Below are positions 17,116 through 25,903 of a stretch of DNA of 64,000 bases, piece after piece. The position numbers and the translations under genes were made by a program. Origin of the DNA: JAILLW01 sp045640525 (GTDB lineage Bacteria > Bacillota > Clostridia > Lachnospirales > Lachnospiraceae); NCBI GenBank assembly GCA_045640525.1, contig JAZUFE010000027.1, forward strand, positions 13,078 through 77,077, in the 5' to 3' direction. Under the pieces are notes generated by a model. The model saw only the letters and a list, made by a program, of their open reading frames with translations. It searched no databases and was not told the DNA's origin. Positions within the stretch are counted from its first letter, which is position 1. Every line of letters starts with the position of its first letter.

Positions 17116-18402
17116 CTACTTCTCCTTTGCATTCTCCACTGCAAATTCTGCTGCCTTACGAACCTTGATATCTTCCTTAATACCCTTCAGGCTCTTTTCG
17201 GGAAGCATCTCCTTAATCTTATCAACTTCCATCTGATATACTTCAGCCATCTTCTTCATTTCGTCTTCAACATCTGCGTCCGTGCACTCAATGTTTTCTG
17301 CCTTGGCAATCTCTTCAAGTACAAGTCTTGACTTGATTCTCTCTTCAGCCTGAGGACGAACAGATTCGATCATCTTATCGTATGAAGATCCCGTGAACTG
17401 ATAGTACTGGTCCATAGTAAGACCCTGCATGCTCATGCGCTGTGCGAATTCATCAATCATCTGCTCCTGCTGAGTTTTGATCATTGCCTCGGGTATATCC
17501 ATGGCAGCATCCTTAACGATTGCCTCGATTACTCTTGCTTCCTTCTCATCCTTGGCTTCTTTGGCCTTTGACTCCTCTAAATTCTTACGTACATCAGCTT
17601 TGTATTCTTCCAAAGTATCGAATTCTGAAACCTCTGATGCGAACTCATCATCAAGTTCCGGAAGTTCCTTTTCTTTAATTTCCTTAATTGTACATTTGAA
17701 AACAGCATCCTTTGAAGCAAGCTCTTTAGCCTGATAATCTTCAGGGAATGTAACTTTAACTTCAACTTCCTTTCCGATTTCGGCTCCGATAAGCTGATCT
17801 TCAAATCCGGGAATGAATGCTCCCGAACCTATTGTAAGAGAGTAGTTCTCTCCCTTACCGCCTTCGAATGCAACTCCGTCTACGAATCCCTCAAAATCGA
17901 GAACTGTCATATCGCCGTCCTTAACTGCTCTGTCAGTAACTTCGATATTACGTGCATTGTTCTCCTGCTCACGCTTGAGAGCCTTTTCAACATCCTCGTC
18001 TGTTACGGTTGCATCAACCTTCTCTATTGCTACTCCCTTGTACTTACCAAGCTTTACAGGGGGCTTCAAAGCAACTTTGGCGCTGAAAATGAAAGGTTCC
18101 CCCTTCTTAATCTGCTCAACGGTAATTTCGGGACGTGAAACAACGTCCTCCTCACACTCATCCATTGCCTCTTCATAAGCATCGGGGATAAGAATATTGC
18201 ATGCCTCATCATAAAATACTTCGGGACCGTACATCTTCTCTACCATCTGACGAGGAACTTTTCCCTTACGGAATCCCGGTATACTGATACTGCTCTTTTG
18301 CTTATTGAACGCCTTGTTTAAAGCATCCTCTAACTTATCGGCACCTACTTCAATGGTAAGCTTAGCCATATTGTTCTCTAATTTTTCAACTTTTACACTC
18401 AT
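17116..18402 (-). CDS. tig: trigger factor
   Basis: 428 aa ribosome-associated chaperone. N-terminal ribosome-binding signature GFRKGKVPRQMVEKMYG near residue 45; FKBP-type domain ~150-245 (DFEGFVDGVAFEGG, FIPGFEDQLIGAE); helical C-terminal domain ~260-428. First gene of the proteostasis operon. The 91-nt gap upstream contains the terminator of the TM1266 gene. Confidence 0.98.
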   Translation of the reverse strand: MSVKVEKLENNMAKLTIEVGADKLEDALNKAFNKQKSSISIPGFRKGKVPRQMVEKMYGPEVFYDEACNILIPDAYEEAMDECEEDVVSRPEITVEQIKKGEPFIFSAKVALKPPVKLGKYKGVAIEKVDATVTDEDVEKALKREQENNARNIEVTDRAVKDGDMTVLDFEGFVDGVAFEGGKGENYSLTIGSGAFIPGFEDQLIGAEIGKEVEVKVTFPEDYQAKELASKDAVFKCTIKEIKEKELPELDDEFASEVSEFDTLEEYKADVRKNLEESKAKEAKDEKEARVIEAIVKDAAMDIPEAMIKTQQEQMIDEFAQRMSMQGLTMDQYYQFTGSSYDKMIESVRPQAEERIKSRLVLEEIAKAENIECTDADVEDEMKKMAEVYQMEVDKIKEMLPEKSLKGIKEDIKVRKAAEFAVENAKEK

Positions 18403-18477
18403 TACGTGTAACCTCCTTTAAATTAACTAAAGCCATTTGACTCATAAATCTTCACAGACAGTATTAGAGTATAGCAT

Positions 18478-18505
18478 AAAAAAAGGCTAAATACTAGCCT
18501 TTTTT
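18478..18505 (-). terminator. terminator after the TM1266-like regulator
   Basis: Stem AAAAGGCTA/TAGCCTTTT (18481-18489, 18495-18503) with a 5-nt loop and T-run on the - strand. The stop codon of the upstream gene lies in the stem. Confidence 0.85.
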
Positions 18506-18745
18506 GGAGTAAATAACCTTTGAAGATATACCCTTTATCATTCCTATCTTCCCCGAAAGAGAACTGATTACATCCATCGGAGCATCCAATGCAATACTTA
18601 TCACATTAATTCCTTTATCCTTATAAGGAACTCCCATTCGACCTATTATATATTGGCCGAATTCATGAAGAAGTTCGTTCAGCTTTGAAATCTCCGATGT
18701 ATCGTCCACAATAATTCCGATAAGTGCCACTCTTGTCTCTTCCAT
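18494..18745 (-). CDS. TM1266-type ACT-like iron-only hydrogenase system regulator
   Basis: 83 aa ferredoxin-like ACT fold. RVALIGIIVDD, EFGQYIIGRMGVPY and GKIGMIKGISSKVIYSK are the conserved blocks of the TM1266 family, which in other anaerobes accompanies [FeFe]-hydrogenase maturation genes. No hydrogenase or HydEFG gene is nearby. It is the last gene of an operon, 10 nt after the fused ABC transporter. Confidence 0.85.
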   Translation of the reverse strand: MEETRVALIGIIVDDTSEISKLNELLHEFGQYIIGRMGVPYKDKGINVISIALDAPMDVISSLSGKIGMIKGISSKVIYSKKG

Positions 18746-18755
18746 ATATTCTCCT

Positions 18756-20087
18756 TTACAATTCGATTATCGATGCCCCCAGTTTTTTGGCATCTTCTTC
18801 ATTGTGAGTTACCAAAAGCACCGTTCTTCCATCTTGGTATTCTCGAATCACATCCATTGCTTTGCATCTTGTTTCATAATCCAATCCGTTAAAAGGCTCA
18901 TCCAGCAGTATAAACTCGGATTCACGAAGAAGTGCTCTTAGCAATGCCACCCTCCTTTTCATGCCTCCGCTAAGTTCGGTGATTTTTTTTGAAAGACTCT
19001 CCCCGGGCAAAAGTTTTCCGGCTATTTGTCGACACTCCTCTTTTGAAATATTGCTTGCCCCCAAAAGTATATTGGTAAGCACATCGGTTTCTTCAATCAG
19101 TCTGTCTTCTTGAAAGACAACCGACAGGTCCTTTTCATGCCGCCTTATAAGTTCATTGATGAGGGTTGTCTTTCCGCATCCGGATTGTCCCATCAAGCAT
19201 GTAATACTTCCGGCAGCTAAAGATATATCAACATGGTTCAAAACTACCTGCTCGTCATATTGTACGAAAATGTCATTCTCCGTCAAACCACTCCTTACGG
19301 ATTTGAGCTTGGTTTTGGCTCTCTTAATCGAAAAATCCGCACCAAAAAATTTGGTCAGCAAATACAATACTGCCTTTTCAAACACATAACTGATCAATAT
19401 TACCGTCAGGGTCCAAGACAAAAGTTCAGCCGTATCCAAATATACCTTGGCCATGTATATTTTTGAACCCAGCGAAAATTCCGGAAGCCCTATTACTTCA
19501 GCTGCCACCCCCGATTTCCATGCCATGCCCAAAGATACGCCAAGTGACGTATAAAGACTGTTTTTCATTGCCGGACGGTAAATATATATAGCTTTGCAAA
19601 ATGCACTCACCTCAAATATCTTCGCCATTTCAAGCAATTTCTTGTCGGCGTTTTCGAGTCCTTTCAATGTTCCGATGTATATGTTCGGAAATACTATAAG
19701 AATTACAACAAAAAGTGCGAGATATTCGGAGCCTGCCCATAAAAGAAGCAACACTACAAACGATGCCACCGGAATCGACTTAAGAGTACTTATGGGTGGT
19801 GCCAACAGTTCTTTAATCAAGTCAAACGAATTCGACAGTGTTCCCAAAAGCAGTCCCAACATAAGCGCAATCAAAAATCCGACCCCTATTTTGGTGAGCG
19901 ATGAAAATACAACTTTCCAAAATTCAAAGGTCAAAAGATCCTTGAAAAAGGTGGAAATAACCTGCACCGGTCCTACCAGCACAATAGAATTGGATACCGC
20001 CAAGGCTCCCAGTTGCCAAACTGCGAGCCAAAACAATATCACTGAAATTTTCTTAACATTTGGTTTCTTAATAATAAAAATCCTCAC
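18756..20087 (-). CDS. fused ABC permease-ATPase (SsuC/SsuB-type importer)
   Basis: 443 aa from a GTG at 20087. The frame is open to 20126 but overlaps the upstream gene more; GGAGG at 20103-20099 is 11 nt from the GTG, so the start is tentative. Residues ~1-235 are a nitrate/taurine/thiamine-precursor-type permease with about six spans and a coupling loop (LENADKKLLEMAKIFEVS). Residues ~255-443 are a complete ATPase: Walker A GQSGCGKTT, Q-loop FQEDRL, signature LSGGMKRR, Walker B ILLDEP, H-loop THNEEDA. In most relatives these are two genes; no frameshift or stop is seen at the junction. The substrate is unknown. Confidence 0.88.
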   Translation of the reverse strand: MRIFIIKKPNVKKISVILFWLAVWQLGALAVSNSIVLVGPVQVISTFFKDLLTFEFWKVVFSSLTKIGVGFLIALMLGLLLGTLSNSFDLIKELLAPPISTLKSIPVASFVVLLLLWAGSEYLALFVVILIVFPNIYIGTLKGLENADKKLLEMAKIFEVSAFCKAIYIYRPAMKNSLYTSLGVSLGMAWKSGVAAEVIGLPEFSLGSKIYMAKVYLDTAELLSWTLTVILISYVFEKAVLYLLTKFFGADFSIKRAKTKLKSVRSGLTENDIFVQYDEQVVLNHVDISLAAGSITCLMGQSGCGKTTLINELIRRHEKDLSVVFQEDRLIEETDVLTNILLGASNISKEECRQIAGKLLPGESLSKKITELSGGMKRRVALLRALLRESEFILLDEPFNGLDYETRCKAMDVIREYQDGRTVLLVTHNEEDAKKLGASIIEL

Positions 20088-21042
20088 TCGGCATGGTTCC
20101 TCCCACTGAAGAAGGATCCAAATCAAACAGCACCTTCAAATAGCCTTCCAATGCTGCCTTCATTGCCTCTTTGTCTATATATTCCACATTACAGAACGGA
20201 ATTGCCGCTTTAGCAATCGGTTCCTTTTCGATTATTCCGGATGCTACCGTATATGAAGCCGTTTTCTCAACATCGGTCGATACAAATTCACAGGACGCTT
20301 TGTGTTCTTCCATGAATGTATCTACAGCTTCCTTATTGTTCTCAAGAAATTCTTTTCTTACAACCGTTACACCCGTCACCAGTCGCGATTCGCTTTCCTT
20401 GGGAGCATTATCCCACTCCCCGGTAAGATTCAGGACCGGCGAAAGCTTATCGTTTTGCATGCAGCAGGCTGTTACAAAAGGCTGTGGCAAAATTCCCACT
20501 GCCATATCATCCTTCGCCAACAATGCAGCAACTTCCGTTGCTTCGGATTTATATTCGACATTTACGTCAGCTAAAGACAATCCGTTAGCACTCAGAAGAT
20601 ATTGAAACACAAAGTCCGGTGTTGTTCCCTTATTGGTAACGTAAACCGTCTTTCCCTTCAAATCCTCCATTGATGTAATTGACGAATCGGCACTTACGGC
20701 ATACAGAACTCCCAATGTGTTAATATCCAAAACCACTGTCTGACCCTTGGTTTTGTTATACAGTACCGCTGCTACATTCGCCGGGACCAATGCAATATCA
20801 AGTTCGTTTGAAATCATCTTGGGAAGAATTTCATCAGCAGTCACAGCCATTTCGAAGCTGTACGAATTCTTTGATTCGCCCTGATTCGAATCATCCATAA
20901 GCTTCATAAGCCCTATGGACGTAGGGCCTTTAAGTGAACCTATTCTTACTGTTGTTCCCGGATTGTTTGATGTCGATGAACACCCGATAAACGTGCATGA
21001 CAATAGCACGCATGACAATAAAGTTACTAAAATTTTCTTCAT
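20068..21042 (-). CDS. ABC transporter substrate-binding lipoprotein (SsuA/NMT1-like)
   Basis: 324 aa from the ATG at 21042, which follows a doubled ribosome site (AGGAGGAAGGAGG). Signal peptide ~1-20 ends in a lipobox-like TFIGC with a Cys that would be lipidated. Mature part: VRIGSLKGPTSIGL, ELDIALVPANVAAVLYN, DLKGKTVYVTNKGTTPDFV, typical of the sulfonate/nitrate/thiamine-precursor binding superfamily. It overlaps the fused permease-ATPase by 20 nt, so the two make a complete importer. Ligand unknown. Confidence 0.88.
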   Translation of the reverse strand: MKKILVTLLSCVLLSCTFIGCSSTSNNPGTTVRIGSLKGPTSIGLMKLMDDSNQGESKNSYSFEMAVTADEILPKMISNELDIALVPANVAAVLYNKTKGQTVVLDINTLGVLYAVSADSSITSMEDLKGKTVYVTNKGTTPDFVFQYLLSANGLSLADVNVEYKSEATEVAALLAKDDMAVGILPQPFVTACCMQNDKLSPVLNLTGEWDNAPKESESRLVTGVTVVRKEFLENNKEAVDTFMEEHKASCEFVSTDVEKTASYTVASGIIEKEPIAKAAIPFCNVEYIDKEAMKAALEGYLKVLFDLDPSSVGGTMPSEDFYY

Positions 21043-21095
21043 TTTTCCTCCTTCCTCCTTAGAACGAATCTTTGGAGTTAGCTTTGATTTATTTG

Positions 21096-21599
21096 TCAAA
21101 ATGCTCTTATGGCAGCATTTTCACCTAAATTATCTTTGGAAATTTTAAGAATCTTTACGTAATAACTAAAATCTTTATTCACGAAGACTTCTACGCGGTC
21201 TTCAACCTTATGACCCAACAATGCCTTACCTATGGGAGATTCCACACTGACAAGCTTTTTGAGTGAATCACCCCGCATTGTTGATACTATGGTCAAAGAA
21301 TCCGTCGTATTATCTTCTTCAAAAAGGATCTCTACGGTATCATTAACGCCAACTTCATCTTCCGCCGAATTATCTTCAATAATTTCAGCCGTCTTAATCA
21401 TTCTCTCAAGGAATCTTATTCGCGATTCGTTGGCATTCTTTTCCTTTTTGGCAGCATAGTATTCAAAGTTTTCGGACAGGTCACCGTGCGCCCTGGCCTC
21501 TTTGACTGCCTCAAGAAGCTTAGGACGAATGACAACCTTACGGTTCTCAATTTCGGCCTGCATATCCTCTATATCTTTTTTGGTTAACTGATTAAACAT
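21096..21599 (-). CDS. greA: transcription elongation factor GreA
   Basis: 167 aa. N-terminal antiparallel coiled coil with the family motif ARAHGDLSENFEYYAAKKE near residue 40, whose acidic tip enters the RNA polymerase channel, and a C-terminal FKBP-like domain with ESPIGKALLGH. It stimulates cleavage of backtracked RNA. Three nt after the TPR gene and 54 nt before the lipoprotein gene. Confidence 0.96.
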   Translation of the reverse strand: MFNQLTKKDIEDMQAEIENRKVVIRPKLLEAVKEARAHGDLSENFEYYAAKKEKNANESRIRFLERMIKTAEIIEDNSAEDEVGVNDTVEILFEEDNTTDSLTIVSTMRGDSLKKLVSVESPIGKALLGHKVEDRVEVFVNKDFSYYVKILKISKDNLGENAAIRAF

Positions 21600-21602
21600 A
21601 TA

Positions 21603-23015
21603 TTACTCGTTATTCATCTCTGCAAGATAAGTTTCGGCCTTGGCGGCTCTTTCCGTATCGGGGAAACTGTCAATAACATTGGCATATGTCTGTTTAGCCA
21701 AATCATCCTGTCCCGTACGTCTGTACGAATTGCCCAGATAGAACAGTGCCTCCCCGTTGGTCTTATCATAATAGTAAGCTCTTTCAAGATTAGGAACCGC
21801 TTCCTCGTAATTCTCACCTTGATAACTTTCAAGCCCCAAGTTGAAATAGTGAGAAGCTAACTGAGGTCCTGCCAGGTTGATGAGTTTATTGTACATATTG
21901 GTAAACGCATCGGACTTATTATTAATATCCAGTCCTTCCGCAGTTTCCAATTTCTCAAGATTCTCCGCAACCAAAGTAATGTCCTCGGAATTTTCGAGAT
22001 ACGTATTCATGGCGGCCATTACAACATCATATGCGTTAAGACCACCCTCATCTTCCGATGTGAGCTGACGGCTCTTAAGTTCTTCATTTTCAGCCTTGAG
22101 TTTCGACACTTCAAGTTCCATTGCATCAAGTTCGGCCGTTTTCTTATCCTTTTCGTCCGAAATCATTGATACCTTTTCATTAGCCTCTTCGTTAACATTG
22201 TATATCTTAGCCGGCAAAATCAGGAAATACGACACCGCAATACCAATAATCAACCCGATTGCGATGTTAAGCAAAATTCCGCCTGCTTTCGACTCGGTTT
22301 TGTTAATAGGCTGAATAATTGTTTCGTTACCGCTTTGATATACCTGAACCTTACGATCATCGCCCTTAGACTTCTTGCCTTTGGTACCGACTTCAACAGG
22401 GGCGAGCATGGTCTCAACTTCCTGAAGCATTCTAAGGCTCATTGTATTTTTGGTATCAATCGCCAGACACTTGTCAAGCTCATGCTTGGCTTTATCCCAC
22501 TCCTCACACTTGATGTATATAAGTGCCAAAAGCTGATGAGCTCGCAAATACTTCGGTGCCATAGACAGAATTTTCTTGAGCTGAATTGTTGCATAGTCCA
22601 AACTGTCCTGATAGCACAATGCAAGTGACTGATTAAACTTCTTAAGATTTTGATTCATCGACTCAAGCTTATTGGGATTTTCCTGAATAACATCAATATA
22701 ATCCGTTGCTATATTTTTGTTATCACGAATATTTTTGGAAATAACCCATTGGCCAAGTGCTTCAACCACTTCGCCTATTTCATAATAGACCAATCCCAAT
22801 AAGTTTCTTGCATCTACATTATTTTTATTTAACTTAATACTCTGCTTAAGCGAGGTTATCGCACCTGACAAATCTCTGACACTGCATTTATCCAGGGCAT
22901 CATTGTAATATCGGTTAGACAGGGCAAGTATTTTCTTATACATGCCTACATCCGCACCGCATCCGGTACAAAAATCTTTCTCAGACAGAGTACATCCACA
23001 TTTATAACAAATCAC
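21603..23015 (-). CDS. zinc-ribbon TPR membrane protein
   Basis: 470 aa starting at GTG (23015), with GGAGAG inside the end of the 48-aa gene. N-terminal zinc ribbon CYKCGCTL...CTGCG (residues ~3-20), TPR repeats ~28-205, a basic linker, one membrane span ~245-265, a coiled coil ~275-315, then further TPR repeats ~390-465 on the far side. No enzymatic domain. It probably scaffolds protein complexes at the membrane; partner unknown. Genes on both sides are on the same strand with 3-6 nt gaps. Confidence 0.8.
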   Translation of the reverse strand: MICYKCGCTLSEKDFCTGCGADVGMYKKILALSNRYYNDALDKCSVRDLSGAITSLKQSIKLNKNNVDARNLLGLVYYEIGEVVEALGQWVISKNIRDNKNIATDYIDVIQENPNKLESMNQNLKKFNQSLALCYQDSLDYATIQLKKILSMAPKYLRAHQLLALIYIKCEEWDKAKHELDKCLAIDTKNTMSLRMLQEVETMLAPVEVGTKGKKSKGDDRKVQVYQSGNETIIQPINKTESKAGGILLNIAIGLIIGIAVSYFLILPAKIYNVNEEANEKVSMISDEKDKKTAELDAMELEVSKLKAENEELKSRQLTSEDEGGLNAYDVVMAAMNTYLENSEDITLVAENLEKLETAEGLDINNKSDAFTNMYNKLINLAGPQLASHYFNLGLESYQGENYEEAVPNLERAYYYDKTNGEALFYLGNSYRRTGQDDLAKQTYANVIDSFPDTERAAKAETYLAEMNNE

Positions 23016-23021
23016 GGTGTA

Positions 23022-23168
23022 TTACTCTCCTGACTTCTTTGACTTTTCCAAAACTTGTATTAACGCATCCGCAATATCGGTCAAATCCTGTGAGAAAATA
23101 GCTTCCTCTGCATCCTCTACCTCAATGCTTGGATGAAACTTTCTTAATTCCTCTTCAAAATCAAGCAT
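23022..23168 (-). CDS. 48-aa acidic small protein
   Basis: A short frame filling the gap between folC and the TPR gene. ATG at 23168 has AGGAGACAGTT before it, and the frame closes at TAA 23024-23022. The product begins MLDFEEELRKFHPSIEVEDA and ends in LEKSKKSGE. It is strongly acidic in its first half, predicted helical, with no membrane span. Good spacing, ribosome site and operon position argue that it is translated; function unknown. Confidence 0.7.
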   Translation of the reverse strand: MLDFEEELRKFHPSIEVEDAEEAIFSQDLTDIADALIQVLEKSKKSGE

Positions 23169-23177
23169 AACTGTCTC

Positions 23178-24452
23178 CTAACTGTACATGGTCTTCAACT
23201 GACCAACCAAATATAAAGATCCTGCAACAAACAACATATCTTTATCTCCAAGGCTCTTCTTGGCCTCCAAAAATGCATCTGTTGCACTGTCGAAAGAAAA
23301 CACTTCACAAGGGCAATCTGCGAAGCATTTCCCAATACTTTCCATATCAAGTGCTCTCGATGAATCAATCCCGCCTATATATACGGCGTCAAACAATTCC
23401 GATTCAATAATGAGTCTGCACATCGCATCATACTGTTTATCAGCAACAACGCTGAATAATAACTTACGCTTTCCTTCACATGAAACGGCTTTGACCGATT
23501 CCAAAAAAGTAACTATCCCGTCCGGATTATGGGCGCCGTCCAAAAACACCGATGGTTCAACTTCTTCCATCCTGCCCGCCCATCGGGCCGTAAATAATCC
23601 ACTTGCAATTGTTTCTTTGGTAATACTCTTCTCGTCTAAAACAATACAACCCAGAACTGCCAGAGAGGCATTATAAATCTGATACAAAGCCACCGTAGAA
23701 ATTTTCAAGTTATCATACCTATAATACTCACATTCGATTAAAAAATCAATGAATTCTTTAGTTTGTCTTTTAAGAAAAACATCCTTTTGGTTTATAGAAT
23801 AACATGCGCAATTTTTATCTTTTGCCACCCTGCTGATTGCATCGTAACTTTCATCTTGGTTATCCCAGAACACAACCGGAACTCTCTGTTTAATTATTCC
23901 CGCCTTTTCACCGGCAATTTGTGAAACGGTATTTCCCAGATATTCCGTATGATCTAAGCCTATTTTGGTAATTACGCACAGTTTCTTGCTTTTAACACAG
24001 TTGGTTGCATCAAGTCTTCCGCCAAGTCCGGTTTCAAGAATGATATAATCAACACCTCTCTTGGCAAAACAATACATTGCCATAAGGAACAGGTACTCAA
24101 AAAAAGAAGGATGATGCTCCATACCCTCTTCTTTGATAATATCCATTATTCGTTCAAAAGCCTCTGTAAATTCATCCTCGGAAATCATCACATCATTAAT
24201 TACTATTCGCTCTCTTATCGAAACAAGATGCGGAGAAGTAAACAATCCGACGCTAAATCCCGATTTTTGTAATATCGAATTCATATAAGAGCAGGTCGAA
24301 CCCTTACCGTTCGTTCCGGCTACATGAACAACTTTTGAAGATTCGTCCCTATATACTTTAGCAAGAAGTTTTGCGGTATCTTCCAATGTATTTTTTCCCT
24401 GAAACTTAGGGATATCCATTATATACTTAACCGCATCATCAAATTTACTCAT
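23178..24452 (-). CDS. folC: folylpolyglutamate synthase / dihydrofolate synthase
   Basis: 424 aa Mur-ligase-type ATP enzyme. P-loop HVAGTNGKGSTCSYM near residue 45, GLFTSPHLVSIRERI, ETGLGGRLDATN and the C-terminal DGAHNPDG are all family motifs. It adds glutamate to folates (and may form dihydrofolate). Between mgtE (6 nt) and the 48-aa gene (9 nt). Confidence 0.96.
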   Translation of the reverse strand: MSKFDDAVKYIMDIPKFQGKNTLEDTAKLLAKVYRDESSKVVHVAGTNGKGSTCSYMNSILQKSGFSVGLFTSPHLVSIRERIVINDVMISEDEFTEAFERIMDIIKEEGMEHHPSFFEYLFLMAMYCFAKRGVDYIILETGLGGRLDATNCVKSKKLCVITKIGLDHTEYLGNTVSQIAGEKAGIIKQRVPVVFWDNQDESYDAISRVAKDKNCACYSINQKDVFLKRQTKEFIDFLIECEYYRYDNLKISTVALYQIYNASLAVLGCIVLDEKSITKETIASGLFTARWAGRMEEVEPSVFLDGAHNPDGIVTFLESVKAVSCEGKRKLLFSVVADKQYDAMCRLIIESELFDAVYIGGIDSSRALDMESIGKCFADCPCEVFSFDSATDAFLEAKKSLGDKDMLFVAGSLYLVGQLKTMYS

Positions 24453-24458
24453 TGGTTA

Positions 24459-25808
24459 TCACAATCCCAAAACGCTTGTGGCAATCGCGAAGTATACCAA
24501 CAGTGATATAACATCAACGATTGTTGTAATAAACGGCGAAGCCATTACCGCCGGGTCAAATCCAAGTTTTTTGGTAAGTACCGGCAATGTACATCCTATC
24601 AATTTGGCAAAAATCACAGCACATACCAAGGTCAGGCAAACAACGATTGCCACACTTACGGCAACCTGATCCAAAAAAATCAGTTTTAGGAAGTTAGCCG
24701 AAGCAAGAGTTATACCGCAGAACAATGCAACTCTGAATTCCTTCCATAAAACTTTCATTACATCCTTATATTCTATCTCGCCGAGCGAAAGTCCACGAAT
24801 TATTGTAACCGAAGCCTGGCCTCCGGCATTTCCGCCCGTATCCATCAGCATTGGAATATAGGCCGTCAATATAGCCATTTTGGATAGTGCATCCTCAAAA
24901 TTTCTCAAAATGCTGCCGGTAAACGTAGCCGAAACCATCAGTAAAAGAAGCCATGGCATACGCTGCTTCCATGTCTCAAAGACCGATGTTCGAAGATACG
25001 GCTTATCTGAAGGAATAATAGCGGCCATCTTTTCCATATCCTCAGTGGCCTCTTCTTCCATGATATCCACGATATCATCGACCGTAATAATACCTACCAG
25101 ACGTTCCTCATTATCTACAACCGGCATTGCCGTAAAATCGTACTTTTTAAACTGCCTCGCAACTTCTTCCTGGTCCATCAGAGTATTGATATAGATAACA
25201 TTCTCGTGCATTATCTCACCGATGATTGCATCGGTCGGAGATATAAGAAGGTATCTTAAGGCTACCGTTCCGACCAGTTTACGGTTAGCATCAACTACAT
25301 AACATATATTGATTGTCTCTGAATCAACACCGCGCTGCCTTATTCTGGCCACCGCATCATCTACCGTCATGGATTCTTTCAAATCCACGAACTCGACTGT
25401 CATAATGGAACCTGCGGAATCTTCCGGATATCTTAGCAGATGGTTAATATCTCTTCGGGTTTCAGCCTTGGCGTTGGTCAGAATCTTCTTAACCATATTG
25501 GCCGGCATTTCTTCCAAAAGGTCGGTAGCATCATCGGCCATCAGATTATCGATGATACCTGCAGCATCCTTTTCCGACATGGCCGTAATTATCTCTTGCT
25601 GAATATCAACCTCAAGATAAGAGAAAACATCCGCTGCCATATCTTTGGGAAGTATTCTGAAGATTTTCAAAAGTTCGTCTTCCTTGAACTCTCCGATACA
25701 TGCTGCCACATCGGCCTCATTCATATCAGCCATTTTTTGGCGAAGGCTGGTATACTGCTTGGTTTCAAAAAGTTCTCTCAATATTTCCAAATCTGTTTTT
25801 TCTTCCAT
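24459..25808 (-). CDS. mgtE: MgtE magnesium transporter
   Basis: 449 aa. Cytosolic N domain ~1-125, tandem CBS domains ~130-250, plug helix, then five membrane spans ~280-449 with the conserved TGGNAGGQ pore motif (DTGGNAGGQASVT). AAAGGAGG precedes the ATG. No M-box riboswitch fits in the 95-nt upstream gap. First gene of the operon running to the TM1266 gene. Confidence 0.96.
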   Translation of the reverse strand: MEEKTDLEILRELFETKQYTSLRQKMADMNEADVAACIGEFKEDELLKIFRILPKDMAADVFSYLEVDIQQEIITAMSEKDAAGIIDNLMADDATDLLEEMPANMVKKILTNAKAETRRDINHLLRYPEDSAGSIMTVEFVDLKESMTVDDAVARIRQRGVDSETINICYVVDANRKLVGTVALRYLLISPTDAIIGEIMHENVIYINTLMDQEEVARQFKKYDFTAMPVVDNEERLVGIITVDDIVDIMEEEATEDMEKMAAIIPSDKPYLRTSVFETWKQRMPWLLLLMVSATFTGSILRNFEDALSKMAILTAYIPMLMDTGGNAGGQASVTIIRGLSLGEIEYKDVMKVLWKEFRVALFCGITLASANFLKLIFLDQVAVSVAIVVCLTLVCAVIFAKLIGCTLPVLTKKLGFDPAVMASPFITTIVDVISLLVYFAIATSVLGL

Positions 25809-25844
25809 ACCGGCCTCCTTTCAACAGTCTGATTACCCTTGATT

Positions 25845-25874
25845 ATGTTATCTCCATTATCTGTCGTTTGTCAA
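25845..25874 (-). promoter_or_regulatory. promoter of the mgtE operon
   Basis: Perfect TTGACA (25874-25869), 18-nt spacer, TAACAT (25850-25845) on the - strand. Its -35 box is the complement of the yigZ -35 region. Confidence 0.6.
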
Positions 25875-25896
25875 CGCAAACTTCCTATGCTAAACT
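25868..25896 (+). promoter_or_regulatory. promoter of yigZ (predicted leaderless)
   Basis: TTGTCA (25868-25873), 17-nt spacer, TAAACT (25891-25896). The -10 box ends 7 nt before the yigZ ATG at 25904, so transcription should begin at or next to the start codon. Confidence 0.6.
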
Positions 25897-25903
25897 CATT
25901 ACT

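Noticed and set aside
25809..25903. M-box magnesium riboswitch upstream of mgtE
   Set aside because: The gap is only 95 nt and is filled by two promoters; none of the M-box motifs is present.
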